64,000 nucleotides of DNA, from positions 1-64,000 of the forward strand of contig CAYWDQ010000004.1 of assembly GCA_964457065.1 (NCBI GenBank), in the 5' to 3' direction. Source of the DNA: Bog-473 sp964457065. GTDB lineage: Bacteria > Actinomycetota > Acidimicrobiia > Acidimicrobiales > RAAP-2. Shown here piece by piece: positions 25,775 through 38,469 of the stretch. Each line of letters starts with the position of its first letter. The stretch's first letter is position 1. The notes beneath the pieces are model-generated. The model was not told the DNA's origin. It saw only the letters and a program-made list of their open reading frames with translations, and did no database searches. The translations under genes were made by a program, and so were the position numbers.

Positions 25775-26910
25775 GCGCCCCGGGCACCGACGGAGACCGG
25801 GCGCCGGCGCTCCTGGTCACTGCAGACGGCGCCGTGTTCGCCGGGGAGGCGGCGGGGGCTGTGGTCCCCGCGGCGACGGGCGAGCTCGTCTTCAACACGG
25901 CCATGAGCGGCTACCAGGAGGTCATCACCGACCCGTCCTACGCGGGCCAGGTCATCTCCTTCACGAGCACGCACATCGGCAACTACGGCACCAACGCGGC
26001 CGACGACGAGGCGGTCGCCCCGCGCTGCCGGGGCGTCGTGGTGTGCGACCTGACTGCCGAGCCGTCGAACTGGCGGGCGACGGAGGGCCTCGAACCGTTC
26101 CTCCGCCGGCACGGCGTGCCGGCCATGACCGGGGTCGACACCAGGCGCCTGGCGCGCCACGTCCGCGACGCCGGTGCCGTGCCCTGCGCGTTCGGCACGG
26201 CGTCCGAGGCCGAGCTGCGCGCCGCTGCGGCGACCGCCGTGGGGACCGACGGCGTGGACCTGGTGTCGGGCGTCACGGCTGCCGGGCCCAGCGTCCACCC
26301 CGCCACGGGCGCCGGCGCGATCGCCGGCGGGCTGCGCATCGTGGCCTACGACTTCGGCGTGAAGACCACCATGGTCGACCTTCTCACGACCCTCGGCCCG
26401 GTCACCGTGGTGCCCGCGGGCACCACGGCCGACGAGGTGCTCGAACTCGAGCCGGACGGCGTCTTCCTCTCCAACGGGCCGGGGGACCCGGCCGCGCTGC
26501 CCGGCCCCACGGCCGCCGTGGCCGACCTGGTGGGCCGCGTCCCGGTCTTCGGCATCTGCCTCGGCCACCAGATCCTGGCCACCGCGCTGGGTGGCACCAC
26601 CTACAAGCTGCCCTTCGGTCACCACGGCGCCAACCACCCGGTGCAGCGGCTCGAGACGGGTGTGGTCGAGATCACCAGCCAGAACCACAACTACGCCGTC
26701 GCCGCCGGTTCCATCCCGGACGCCGAGACGACGCACGTGAACCTGAACGACGGCGTCATCGAGGGGTTCCGGTCCCTGACGGCCCCGGCGTTCTCCGTGC
26801 AGTACCACCCCGAGGCCGCCCCCGGTCCCCACGACGCCCGGTACCTCTTCGGTGCCTTCCGCGACCTGATGCTCGCCCACCCTGCCCGCCCCGGCGCCCG
26901 GACGCGCTGA
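25771..26910 (+). CDS. carA: carbamoyl phosphate synthase small (glutaminase) subunit
   Basis: A 379-residue class I glutamine amidotransferase feeding ammonia to CarB. The N-terminal CPSase domain shows GELVFNTAMSGYQEVITDPSY. The glutaminase domain shows the nucleophile Cys263 in FGICLGHQ and the His-Glu pair in QYHPEAAPGP. The start is GTG overlapping the pyrC stop. Confidence 0.97.
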   Translation: MSAPGTDGDRAPALLVTADGAVFAGEAAGAVVPAATGELVFNTAMSGYQEVITDPSYAGQVISFTSTHIGNYGTNAADDEAVAPRCRGVVVCDLTAEPSNWRATEGLEPFLRRHGVPAMTGVDTRRLARHVRDAGAVPCAFGTASEAELRAAAATAVGTDGVDLVSGVTAAGPSVHPATGAGAIAGGLRIVAYDFGVKTTMVDLLTTLGPVTVVPAGTTADEVLELEPDGVFLSNGPGDPAALPGPTAAVADLVGRVPVFGICLGHQILATALGGTTYKLPFGHHGANHPVQRLETGVVEITSQNHNYAVAAGSIPDAETTHVNLNDGVIEGFRSLTAPAFSVQYHPEAAPGPHDARYLFGAFRDLMLAHPARPGARTR

Positions 26911-26931
26911 GCGGGCGGGGGAGACACCGAC

Positions 26932-30233
<3,302 letters not shown>

Positions 30234-30237
<4 letters not shown>

Positions 30238-31274
30238 ACGTGCGGATGCCCGGTGCGGCGGCGCTCGCGACACGCGTGGGCGGCGTCGAGCTGGACAACC
30301 CGATCATGACGGCCTCAGGGACGTCGGGGCACGGGGCCGAGCTGGCGGAGTACGGCGCGCTCGACGGCCTCGGCGCGGTGGTCGTCAAGTCGCTCTGCGT
30401 CGATCCGTGGCCCGGCAACCCTGCCCCGCGGGTGCACGAGGTGGGCGCCGGCATGCTCAACAGCGTCGGGCTGCAGGGTCCGGGGCTCCCGGTCTGGCTG
30501 ACCCACGACCTGCCGGCGCTGCACGCCGCCGGGGCGCGCATCGTGGTCAGCATCTGGGGCCGCACCGTGTCGGACTACGCCCGGGCCGCCGAACTCGTGG
30601 CGGCGGCGGCCAGCGGCGCCGACGGCCCCGGCACGGGCATCGTGGCGCTCGAGGTCAACGTGAGCTGCCCCAACGTGGAGGACCGCTCACGGATGTTCGC
30701 CCACTCGGCCGACGCCACGTCCAGGGTCATGGCGGCCACGGCCTGCGGGCTGCCGCGCTGGGCCAAGCTCAGCCCCAACGTGCCCGACGTGGTCGAGATC
30801 GCCTCGGGCGCCCTCGAGGGCGGCGCCGACGCCTTGACGCTGGTCAACACCCTCCTGGGCCTGGCCCTCGACACCGAATCGGGAAGGCCGGTCCTGGGCG
30901 CCGGGGGCGGCGGGCTCTCGGGGTGCGCGGTGCACCCGGTCGCGGTGCGGGCCGTGTGGGAGTGCCGTGCCGCGTTCCCGGAGGTGCCCATCGTCGGGGT
31001 GGGCGGGGTCATGACCGGCCGTGACGCGGTGGAGCTGTTGCAGGCCGGCGCCGACGCCGTGCAGGTGGGCACCGCGACCTTCCGGGACCCGAGGGCGCCC
31101 TGGAAGGTGCTCCGCCAGGTGGCGCGGTGGTGCGACGGCCACGGCACGACCGTCGAGGGGATCCGGGCCCGGGCGCGCCAGCGCGCCGGCGCGGGTGCCG
31201 CCGGCGGGATGGGGGCAGCCGTCGGTCCCTCGCCGGCAACGACAACGTTCAAGGAAGGAGGCCGGGATGGCTGA
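30234..31274 (+). CDS. pyrD: dihydroorotate dehydrogenase, class 1 type
   Basis: A 346-residue FMN enzyme oxidising dihydroorotate to orotate. The active-site base is Cys145 in VNVSCPNVED, which marks class 1 (Ser is used in the membrane class 2). VVVKSL near 50 and VGVGGVMTGRDAVELLQAGADAVQVGTA bind FMN. Class 1B enzymes need the PyrK electron-transfer subunit, and no pyrK is in this operon. The C-terminal 30 residues are Ala/Gly-rich. GTG 30234 overlaps the carB stop, and the 3' end overlaps pyrF by 8 bases. Confidence 0.93.
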
Positions 31275-32106
31275 CAGCTTCGGTGACCGGGTGGCCGCGG
31301 CGGTGCGTGCGCACGGGCCACTCTGTGCGGGGATCGACCCCTCGGGCGCGCTGCTGGCGTCGTGGGGCCTGAGCGACGACGCACGGGGTCTGCGCGCCTT
31401 CTGCCGGGTGTGCGTCGAGGGGTTCGCAGGGACGGTGGGCGTGATCAAGCCACAGGTCGCCTTCTTCGAGCGCCACGGGTCGGCGGGCATGGCAGAGCTG
31501 GAACGCCTCATCGCCGAGGCCAACGCCGCCGGTCTGATCGTCATCGCCGACGCCAAACGGGGTGACATCGACTCCACGGCGGAGGCGTACGCCGACGCAT
31601 GGCTCGGCGACGCGAGCCCGCTTGCAGCCGACGCCGTGACGGCGCACCCGTATCTCGGGCTCGGCGCGCTGGCCCCGCTCTTTCGTCGAGCGGCCGCCAA
31701 CGGGCGGGGCGTCCTCGTGGTCGCCCGCAGCTCGAACCCCGAGGGTCGGGCACTGCAACGGGCCGTCACGTCCGAGGGAACCGGCGTGGAGGACATGTTG
31801 CTCGGCGAGATCGCCGCGCTGAACGCCTCAGACGACATGCCTCCCGGGACGGTGGGCGCGGTGATCGGGGCGACGCTCGAGCCGTCCGATTTCTCATTGT
31901 CCCAGCTCGGAGGGGTAATTCTGGCTCCGGGACTGGGCGCTCAGGGTGCCGGGCCGGTCGACGTCGCCGAACGGTTCGCCGGATGCAAGCCCGGCAGCGT
32001 GCTGCCCAGCAGCTCCCGTGGGCTCCTCTCGGGCGGACCGGATCCGGACAACTTGAGGCGTCAGGCGGCATCGCTGGCGCGCGAGCTGGCGGCCTCAATG
32101 GGCTGA
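31267..32106 (+). CDS. pyrF: orotidine 5'-phosphate decarboxylase, type 2
   Basis: A 279-residue enzyme making UMP. The catalytic Asp-x-Lys-x2-Asp appears in IADAKRGDIDSTAEAY (about residues 94-109), and the type 2 layout is shown by CAGIDPSGALL near the start and APGLGAQG toward the end. ATG 31267 follows AAGGAAGGAG. It is the last gene of the pyr block. orotate phosphoribosyltransferase (pyrE) is not in the window. Confidence 0.95.
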   Translation: MADSFGDRVAAAVRAHGPLCAGIDPSGALLASWGLSDDARGLRAFCRVCVEGFAGTVGVIKPQVAFFERHGSAGMAELERLIAEANAAGLIVIADAKRGDIDSTAEAYADAWLGDASPLAADAVTAHPYLGLGALAPLFRRAAANGRGVLVVARSSNPEGRALQRAVTSEGTGVEDMLLGEIAALNASDDMPPGTVGAVIGATLEPSDFSLSQLGGVILAPGLGAQGAGPVDVAERFAGCKPGSVLPSSSRGLLSGGPDPDNLRRQAASLARELAASMG

Positions 32107-32144
32107 AGAGGGAAAATGGGCATGAACCCGCCTGGCCGAGGCGC

Positions 32145-32150
32145 TATGGT
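32145..32150 (+). promoter_or_regulatory. leaderless -10 hexamer of mihF
   Basis: TATGGT, exactly six bases before ATG 32157, with a weak -35 (ATGAAC at 32122-32127, spacer 17). No ribosome binding site is present. Confidence 0.55.
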
Positions 32151-32156
32151 CTCGCC

Positions 32157-32474
32157 ATGCCGCAACCTCCCGCACTCACTCCCGAGCAGCGCTCCGCTGC
32201 CCTCGAAAAGGCTGCAAGAGTTCGCCGCGAGCGGGCCGAGGTCAAGGACAAGCTCAAGATGGGCAACCTGACGCTTGCGCAACTCCTGACCGAGGCCGAC
32301 TCCAACGAGACCATCGGCAAAATGAAGGTGGTCTCGGTGCTCGAGTCCCTGCCCGGTCTGGGCAAGGTCAAGGCCCGGCGCATGATGGAGACCGTCGGCA
32401 TCAGCGACAGCCGCCGGCTCCAGGGGCTCGGTGCCAAGCAGCGCGAGGCGCTGCTCAAAGAGACTGCGCGCTGA
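32157..32474 (+). CDS. mihF: integration host factor, actinobacterial type
   Basis: A 105-residue basic nucleoid protein of the actinobacterial IHF family, unrelated to the HU-like IHF of proteobacteria. The helix-two-turn-helix part is visible as VLESLPGLGKVKARRMMETVGISDSRRLQGLG (split here only in reading, about residues 60-92). The N-terminal half is a charged helix (AALEKAARVRRERAEVK). Position before gmk-rpoZ is conserved in actinobacteria. It has its own leaderless promoter, so it is not bound to pyr control. Confidence 0.95.
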   Translation: MPQPPALTPEQRSAALEKAARVRRERAEVKDKLKMGNLTLAQLLTEADSNETIGKMKVVSVLESLPGLGKVKARRMMETVGISDSRRLQGLGAKQREALLKETAR

Positions 32475-33048
32475 ACCGCACGTCTTCGTGCTCATCGGCC
32501 CCGGAGGGGCCGGCAAGGGCACGCTGGCGGCGGAGCTGGTCGCTCAGGACCCCACCATCTGGCTGAGCCGGAGCTGGACGACCCGGGCTGCGCGCCCGGG
32601 CGAGCGCGAGCGGGGCGCCTACGTCTTCGTCGATCGCCCGACGTTCGAGGAGGCCGTGGCCCAGGGGCGGTTCTTCGAGTGGGCGGAATTCCTCGACCAC
32701 CTGATGGGGACGCCCATCCCGGACCCGCCCGCGGGGTCCGACGTGCTCCTCGAGATCGACGTGCAGGGAGCCGAGCAGGTCCTGGCCCGGAGGCCCGACG
32801 CCACCGTGATCATGCTGCTCCCCCCGTCACCCGAGGTGCAGGCCGAGCGGCTGGCAGCGCGGGGCGACGACGACGAGCACATCCGCCGCCGGGTCGACCT
32901 GGGGCGCTCCGAGGTGGAGCGGGGCGCCAAAATCGCAGCTCACACGGTGGTCAACGACGACCTGCGTCGGACCCTGGCCGAGCTGACGGCTATAGTCGAT
33001 GGGACCCGAACGGCTGCCCCCGGCGCCGCGGAACCGGAGGAATCCTGA
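32431..33048 (+). CDS. gmk: guanylate kinase
   Basis: An NMP kinase phosphorylating GMP to GDP, 205 residues with this start. Walker A is GPGGAGKGTL, the GMP site shows SWTTRAARPGERERG, and VLLEIDVQGAEQVL and the arginine lid (HIRRRVDLGRSEVE) follow. The start is uncertain. GTG 32431 overlaps mihF by 44 bases and has AGGGG before it; GTG 32488 would start directly at the first beta strand, 14 bases after mihF. The stop overlaps the rpoZ ATG by one base. Confidence 0.92.
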   Translation: MPSSARRCSKRLRAEPHVFVLIGPGGAGKGTLAAELVAQDPTIWLSRSWTTRAARPGERERGAYVFVDRPTFEEAVAQGRFFEWAEFLDHLMGTPIPDPPAGSDVLLEIDVQGAEQVLARRPDATVIMLLPPSPEVQAERLAARGDDDEHIRRRVDLGRSEVERGAKIAAHTVVNDDLRRTLAELTAIVDGTRTAAPGAAEPEES

Positions 33049-33440
33049 TGGCCCAAGGCCGCCACACGCTCATGGACCCACCCATCGAGGAACTGCTCGA
33101 CAAGGTCGACTCGAAGTTCACCCTGGTCGCGCTGGGCTCTGCCCGCGCCCGGCAGGTCAACTCGTACTACAACAGCCTGGGCGAGGGCCTCGGCAAGGTG
33201 GTGCCACCGCAGGTGGCGTCGGTGTCGGGCAAGCCGGTCTCCATCGCGTTCGAGGAGATCGCCGCCGGCAAGGCGACCTACTCCCGGCCGGACCCCGAGG
33301 AGGAGGCCGCCCTGGCCGCGGCGATCGCCGATGCCGCCGAGGCGGGCCTGCTCGCCGAGGAGGCGAGCGAGGGTGCCGTGGCAGACGTGGAAGTGATCGA
33401 GACGCTCGACGTCGGGGACGAGGACCCGACCGCGAGCTAG
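33048..33440 (+). CDS. rpoZ: RNA polymerase omega subunit
   Basis: A 130-residue omega subunit that helps assemble the beta-prime chain. The conserved core is PPIEELLDKVDSKFTLVALGSARARQVNSYY, then SIAFEEIAAGKATY. It is followed by an acidic Ala/Glu-rich tail of about 45 residues. The ATG has GGAGG 7 bases upstream. Confidence 0.95.
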   Translation: MAQGRHTLMDPPIEELLDKVDSKFTLVALGSARARQVNSYYNSLGEGLGKVVPPQVASVSGKPVSIAFEEIAAGKATYSRPDPEEEAALAAAIADAAEAGLLAEEASEGAVADVEVIETLDVGDEDPTAS

Positions 33441-33466
33441 GCGCAGAGGCACGGCGGACACCGCTG

Positions 33467-34738
33467 ATGGCGGGACACCGGGGTACCGGGGAGCCACTGT
33501 TGAACGCCGAGCACACACCGGAGCGCCCCCGCGTCGTCCTGGGCGTTTGCGGGGGGATCGCCGCCTACAAGGCGGTCGAGGTCTGCCGCCGGCTGGTCGA
33601 CGCCGGCGTGCACGTGACACCCGTGCTGACCGACGACGCGACACGGTTCGTCGGCGAGCTCACCTTCTCGGCCCTGGCCTCCGAGCCGGTGCAGCGCTCG
33701 CTGTGGGACGAGTCCTCGCCCATTCCCCACACCAGGCTCGGCCAGGACGCCGACCTCGTCGTCGTGGTGCCTGCCACCGCGCACACGATCGCGCGGTATG
33801 CCGCCGGCCTCTCCGACGATCTGCTGTCGGCCACGCTGCTGGCGACCAGGGCGCCGGTGATGGTCTGCCCGGCCATGCACACCGAGATGTGGGAGCACCC
33901 GTCCGTGCGTGACAACCTGGCCACGCTGGAACGCCGCGGCGTCGAGATCGTCCCGCCCGAGAGCGGCAGGCTGGCCGGGGGGGACTCGGGCGAGGGAAGG
34001 CTGGCCGACCCGGGCGTCATCGTCGACCGGGTGTTGGAACGCCTCGGCCGCGGCGGGCACCGCGACCTGCTCGGCGCGCGCGTCGTCGTGAGCGCCGGGG
34101 GCACGCGTGAGGCGCTCGATCCCGTTCGCTTCATCACCAATCGTTCGTCCGGCAAGCAGGGCCACGCCATCGCCGTCGCCGCGGCGCGGCGCGGCGCGGC
34201 GGTCACGCTCGTCACGTCCTCACCGCTCGTGCTCCCCCCCGACGTCGTCGCCGCGGTCACCCGGATCGACGTGGAGTCGGCGGCCGACATGGAGCACGCG
34301 GTGGGCGCGTCGGCCGAGGGTGCCGACGTCGTCGTGATGGCCGCTGCAGTGGCCGACTTCAGGCCCAAGCAGCCCGCCGACGTGAAGCTGTCCAAGGAGG
34401 AGGGGATCCCCGAGCTCGTCCTCGAACCGACGCCCGACATCCTGGCCGGCCTTGCCGCCCGGCGTCCGCCCGGCCAGATGCTCGTCGGGTTCGCGGCCGA
34501 GACCCACGACGCGCTCGAACGCGGACGGCGAAAGCTCGCGCGCAAGGGGGTGGACCTGCTGGTCGTCAACGATGTGAGTGCACCGGGTACGGGGTTCGAC
34601 CACGACACGAATGCCGTCGTGATCCTCGGAGCCGACGGGAGCACCACCGAAATCCCACTGACCTCCAAGGATGCAGTGGCAGATGCCGTATTGGATAGGG
34701 TGATCGCCCACCACAACGAGAAGCGGAGCACCACGTGA
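33467..34738 (+). CDS. coaBC: bifunctional phosphopantothenoylcysteine decarboxylase / phosphopantothenate--cysteine ligase
   Basis: A 423-residue fusion enzyme of coenzyme A synthesis. The N-terminal flavoprotein decarboxylase (CoaC) shows GVCGGIAAYKAVEVCRRL, the catalytic His in PHTRLGQDAD, and PAMHTEMWEH. The C-terminal CTP-dependent ligase (CoaB) shows SAGGTREALDPVRFITNRSSGKQG and AAAVADFRPK. ATG 33467 is used. The stop overlaps the metK start (GTGA). Confidence 0.95.
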   Translation: MAGHRGTGEPLLNAEHTPERPRVVLGVCGGIAAYKAVEVCRRLVDAGVHVTPVLTDDATRFVGELTFSALASEPVQRSLWDESSPIPHTRLGQDADLVVVVPATAHTIARYAAGLSDDLLSATLLATRAPVMVCPAMHTEMWEHPSVRDNLATLERRGVEIVPPESGRLAGGDSGEGRLADPGVIVDRVLERLGRGGHRDLLGARVVVSAGGTREALDPVRFITNRSSGKQGHAIAVAAARRGAAVTLVTSSPLVLPPDVVAAVTRIDVESAADMEHAVGASAEGADVVVMAAAVADFRPKQPADVKLSKEEGIPELVLEPTPDILAGLAARRPPGQMLVGFAAETHDALERGRRKLARKGVDLLVVNDVSAPGTGFDHDTNAVVILGADGSTTEIPLTSKDAVADAVLDRVIAHHNEKRSTT

Positions 34739-35925
34739 GAACCACTTTCACCTCGGAATCGGTCACCGAGGGGCACCCGGACAAGATGGCGGACCAGATC
34801 TCGGATGCGGTCCTCGACGCGATCCTCGAGGGCGATCCCTCGAGCCGCGTCGCCTGCGAGACCCTGTTGACGACCGGCCTCGTCGTGGTGGCGGGCGAGG
34901 TCACGACGTCGACCTATGTCGACATCCCGGCGCTCGTGCGCGAGACGGTGTGCGACATCGGGTACGACAACGACGCATACGGCTTCAACGGCAAGACCTG
35001 TGGGGTGCTCGTGTCGCTCGACGCGCAGTCGCCCGACATCGCGCAGGGCGTGGACGCCGCGTTCGAGCTGCGGACAGGCAAGGGCGGAGAGGATGTGCTC
35101 AACGCCCAGGGTGCGGGCGACCAGGGGATGATGTTCGGGTACGCCTGCGACGAGACGCCGGATCTGATGCCGCTGCCGATCTGGTTGGCCCACCGCCTCT
35201 CGGAGCGCCTGGCCCAGGTGCGGCGGGCGGCCGCCGTGCCGTACCTGCGGCCTGACGGCAAGACGCAGGTCTCCGTCGTCTACGAGGACGGTCGCCCCGT
35301 ACGGATCGACACGGTCCTGATCTCGACCCAGCACGCCGGCGGCATCGACCTGGAGGAGCAGCTGCGCCCCGACCTGATCGAGCACGTCATCAAGCCGCTG
35401 CTGCCCACCGATCTCGACACCGAGGGACTGCGCATCTTCGTCAACCCGACCGGGATCTTCGAGCTGGGCGGCCCGCATGCCGACACCGGGCTCACGGGCC
35501 GCAAGATCATCGTGGACACTTATGGCGGCATGGCTCGCCACGGTGGCGGTGCGTTCTCCGGCAAGGACCCCTCGAAGGTGGACCGCTCGGCGGCCTACGC
35601 GGCACGTTGGGTGGCGAAGCACGTGGTGGCCGCCGGGGCGGCCAGGCGGTGCGAAGTGCAGGTGGCCTACGCCATCGGCGTCGCACACCCGGTGTCACTG
35701 CTCGTCGAGACATTCGGTACCGAGTCCGTCGACCCCGAGAAGATCTCCGACGCGGTGCGTCAGATCTTCGACCTCCGCCCGGCGGCCATTATCCGCGACC
35801 TCGACCTTCGCCGGCCCATCTACAAGAAGACGGCGGCGTACGGTCACTTCGGTCGTTCGGACAAGGAGTTCACGTGGGAGGCCACCCCGCGCGTGGACGA
35901 CCTGCGGGGCGCGCTCGGGCTCTGA
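34735..35925 (+). CDS. metK: S-adenosylmethionine synthetase
   Basis: A 396-residue enzyme making SAM from methionine and ATP. Signatures are SESVTEGHPDKMADQISDAVLD at the N-terminus, GAGDQGMMFGYA (residues about 125-136) and GGGAFSGKDPSKVDRSAAYAAR. The GTG start overlaps coaBC. No SAM riboswitch is possible in this coupled context. Confidence 0.97.
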   Translation: MRTTFTSESVTEGHPDKMADQISDAVLDAILEGDPSSRVACETLLTTGLVVVAGEVTTSTYVDIPALVRETVCDIGYDNDAYGFNGKTCGVLVSLDAQSPDIAQGVDAAFELRTGKGGEDVLNAQGAGDQGMMFGYACDETPDLMPLPIWLAHRLSERLAQVRRAAAVPYLRPDGKTQVSVVYEDGRPVRIDTVLISTQHAGGIDLEEQLRPDLIEHVIKPLLPTDLDTEGLRIFVNPTGIFELGGPHADTGLTGRKIIVDTYGGMARHGGGAFSGKDPSKVDRSAAYAARWVAKHVVAAGAARRCEVQVAYAIGVAHPVSLLVETFGTESVDPEKISDAVRQIFDLRPAAIIRDLDLRRPIYKKTAAYGHFGRSDKEFTWEATPRVDDLRGALGL

Positions 35926-35975
35926 GCGCTCGATCGCTCCCCTGAGGGGGGCCGTCGTGGCGTGCCAGTGACGTC

Positions 35976-37859
35976 ATGGCGAACGACGGTGCGATGACGC
36001 TTCCCTTGCGGACGGTGCGCGTGCGCACCGAAGTGGCCGCGCTCACGAGGACGTTCGACTACGCAGTGCCGGCGCGCTGGACCGAGGACGTGCGCGTGGG
36101 CACCCGGGTGCGGGTCCCGCTGCACGGGCGCACGGTGCGGGGGTGGGTCGTCCAGAGCGATGTTGGCACCCTCGACGGTGTCGAGGTCCTGCCGCTCAAG
36201 TCGTGGCTCGGCTGGGGCCCGCCGGACGACCTCGTCGAGATGGCGGAGTGGGCATCGTGGCGCTGGGCCGGCCCGGTGTCCTTCTTCTTGCAGGCCGCGT
36301 CCCCGTCCGTGGTCGTGCGCCACTTGCCCGATGTCCCTCCGGCGCCCCGGCCCGCGGTGTCGGGCTCTCACGACGGGGCACCGCCTCGGGTATGGGACCG
36401 GGCCCTCACGCAACGGGCCGCCACGGTGGTGCGCCTCCCGCCGGCCACCGACCTCATCGACCTCGTGCTGGGGGTCGTCGAGGATCCCGGCGTGCGCGCC
36501 CGCGGCGGCAGCGTCGTGGTGCTGGTCCCTTCGACCGGGTGGGCGGAGCGCCTCACCTCCCGGCTCCTGCGGCGCGGGTGTCCGGCGACTGGCGCGTGGG
36601 ACGCGGCACGGGCGGGCTGGCCCGTCGTCGTGGGCAGCCGTGGCGGCGCCTGGGCCCCCGTTCCGAGGCTCGCTGCGGCCGTCGTGCTCGACGCGCACGA
36701 CGCGTCGTACCGGGAGGAGAGTGCGCCGACCTACAGCGCAGTCGATGTCCTCCTCGAGCGGGCCCGCCGTCAGGCCGCTCCGTGCCTCCTCGTCTCGCCC
36801 GTGCCGCCGGTGGCGCTGGCGGCCGACGACGAGATGGAGACGCTTGCGCCACCTGGTGTGGAGGAGCGAGCCGGGTGGTCCACGCTCGAACGGGTGGACC
36901 GCCGGGGCGCGGATCCCCGCACCGGCATGTTCTCCGAGGAGTTCGTCCGCCTGGCCCGTGCCGTGCTGGACGACCCTGCCGCCGCGGAGCGGGGACCGTT
37001 GGTGTGCGTCTACAACCGCACGGGCGGCGCACGCGTGCTGGCGTGCCGCCACTGCGGCGAGCTGGCCCGCTGCACGCGTTGCGGCGCGGCAGCGTCCCGG
37101 CCCCGTGAGGAAGAGGTGCTGCGCTGCCTGCGCTGCGGCGACACGAGGCCGGTCGTCTGTGCGGCCTGTGGCCGGCTGCGCATGAAGACGCTGCGGGCCG
37201 GCGTGAGCCGGCTGCGCGAGGAGCTGGCGGCACTGCTCGGGGTCGAGGTGGGGGAGGTCGCCGGCCCACGGGCGGGCAGCGCGGAGCCTGACGTGCCGGC
37301 CACCCCGGTGCTCGTGGGAACCGAGGCGGTGCTGCACCGGGTGCGCCACGCCGCGGCCGTCGTCTTCTTGGACATCGACCTGCACCTGCTCGCCACGCGC
37401 CTGACAGCGGTTGAGGACACCCTGGCCCTCCTCGTCCGCGCGGCGCGGCTGGTGGGCCCGCGCGGCACCGGCCCGCCGTGGGCGCGGGTGCAGGTCCAGA
37501 CACGCGTGCCGGACCACGCGGTGCTCGTGTCCGTCTCGAAGGGTGAGCCCCAGCCCGTGCTCGACGAGGAGGCGGCGGTGCGGCATCTGTCGGCGCTGCC
37601 GCCGTTCGCGGCGCTGGCAGTCGTGTCGGGCGTGCTGGCACCGGACTACGCCCAGGCGCTGGCGCAGCAGGCCGCCACCGTCACCGCCACCGCCACCGCC
37701 ACCGGCACCGAGGCCGGTGCGGTCACGGTGTCGCCGCTGGACGAGGGGCGGTTCGTGCTGCGGGCCGCCACGCACCGCCCGCTGTGCGACCTGCTGGCCC
37801 GGGTGCCCAGGCCGGCCGGGCGCGGGCTCCGCGTGGAGGTGGACCCGCCCACCCTCTGA
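35976..37859 (+). CDS. priA: probable primosomal protein PriA, lacking a functional Walker A motif
   Basis: A 627-residue protein with the PriA N-terminal DNA-binding domain (TFDYAVPARW, RVGTRVRVPLHGRTVRGWVV), a helicase-like core, and eight zinc-binding Cys in four CxxC pairs (CRHC, CTRC, CLRC, CAAC). The Walker A motif of true PriA is missing: the corresponding strand reads VVVLVPSTGWAERL. The DEEH box reads DAHDASYRE. This loss is usual for actinobacterial PriA, which is thought to act in replication restart without helicase activity. An Ala/Thr run near residue 570 comes from a short ACCGCC repeat. Confidence 0.9.
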   Translation: MANDGAMTLPLRTVRVRTEVAALTRTFDYAVPARWTEDVRVGTRVRVPLHGRTVRGWVVQSDVGTLDGVEVLPLKSWLGWGPPDDLVEMAEWASWRWAGPVSFFLQAASPSVVVRHLPDVPPAPRPAVSGSHDGAPPRVWDRALTQRAATVVRLPPATDLIDLVLGVVEDPGVRARGGSVVVLVPSTGWAERLTSRLLRRGCPATGAWDAARAGWPVVVGSRGGAWAPVPRLAAAVVLDAHDASYREESAPTYSAVDVLLERARRQAAPCLLVSPVPPVALAADDEMETLAPPGVEERAGWSTLERVDRRGADPRTGMFSEEFVRLARAVLDDPAAAERGPLVCVYNRTGGARVLACRHCGELARCTRCGAAASRPREEEVLRCLRCGDTRPVVCAACGRLRMKTLRAGVSRLREELAALLGVEVGEVAGPRAGSAEPDVPATPVLVGTEAVLHRVRHAAAVVFLDIDLHLLATRLTAVEDTLALLVRAARLVGPRGTGPPWARVQVQTRVPDHAVLVSVSKGEPQPVLDEEAAVRHLSALPPFAALAVVSGVLAPDYAQALAQQAATVTATATATGTEAGAVTVSPLDEGRFVLRAATHRPLCDLLARVPRPAGRGLRVEVDPPTL

Positions 37860-37895
37860 GGTGCCCGCGGAGCCGGACCGGGCCGGGGCCCCCGG

Positions 37896-37901
37896 TAGGA
37901 T
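37896..37901 (+). promoter_or_regulatory. leaderless -10 hexamer of def
   Basis: TAGGAT, exactly six bases before GTG 37908; no ribosome binding site. Confidence 0.5.
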
Positions 37902-37907
37902 GGTGCC

Positions 37908-38441
37908 GTGCCCGCCCTCACCATCCGTCAGTACGGCGACCCCGTGCTGAAGGAACGCACCCGCGACGTCGAGGACATCGACGGCGCCGTGGCGAGCCTG
38001 GTCGATTCCATGATCGAGACGATGTACGCCGCGCCCGGCACCGGCCTGGCGGCCAACCAGATCGGCGTCCAGCGCCGGATCTTCGTCTACGACGTCGGGG
38101 AGGGCGCACGCACGGTCATCAACCCGCGCATCGTCGAGAGTCACGGGGAGTGGGTCTACGAAGAGGGCTGCCTCTCGGTGCCGGGGCTCAGCTGGGAGAT
38201 CATACGGCCCAACGCGGTCCACCTCGTGGGTCTCGATCTCGACGGCAACGAGGTCTCCATCGAGGCCACCGAGCTCGAGGGTCGCGTGTTCCAGCACGAG
38301 CTCGATCACCTCGAAGGCATCCTGCTGGTGGAGCGGTTGAACGAGGACCAGCGCAAGGAGGCCCTCAAGATCCTCCGCAGCCGCACGCTGGACCTCGCCC
38401 CTTCGGACCCCGACGGGCTCTCGGACCTCTTCTCTCGCTGA
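37908..38441 (+). CDS. def: peptide deformylase
   Basis: A 177-residue metalloenzyme removing the N-formyl group from nascent proteins. The three motifs are intact: GTGLAANQIG at 44-53, EEGCLSVPG at 85-93 (metal ligand Cys88) and QHELDHLEG at 129-137 (His130 and His134 ligands, Glu131 catalytic). A 40-residue C-terminal tail follows. It pairs functionally with fmt, next in line. Confidence 0.97.
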   Translation: MPALTIRQYGDPVLKERTRDVEDIDGAVASLVDSMIETMYAAPGTGLAANQIGVQRRIFVYDVGEGARTVINPRIVESHGEWVYEEGCLSVPGLSWEIIRPNAVHLVGLDLDGNEVSIEATELEGRVFQHELDHLEGILLVERLNEDQRKEALKILRSRTLDLAPSDPDGLSDLFSR

Positions 38442-38457
38442 GCCGCGCCGGCTGCCC

Positions 38458-38463
38458 TACGGT
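38458..38463 (+). promoter_or_regulatory. leaderless -10 hexamer of fmt
   Basis: TACGGT, exactly six bases before GTG 38470. It suggests that fmt has its own start of transcription although it follows def closely. Confidence 0.45.
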
Positions 38464-38469
38464 GAGCGG

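Noticed and set aside
33565..38309. Long minus-strand frames opposite coaBC, metK and priA
   Set aside because: Same reason: the plus-strand genes are complete and recognisable, and the antisense products have no motif or plausible start.
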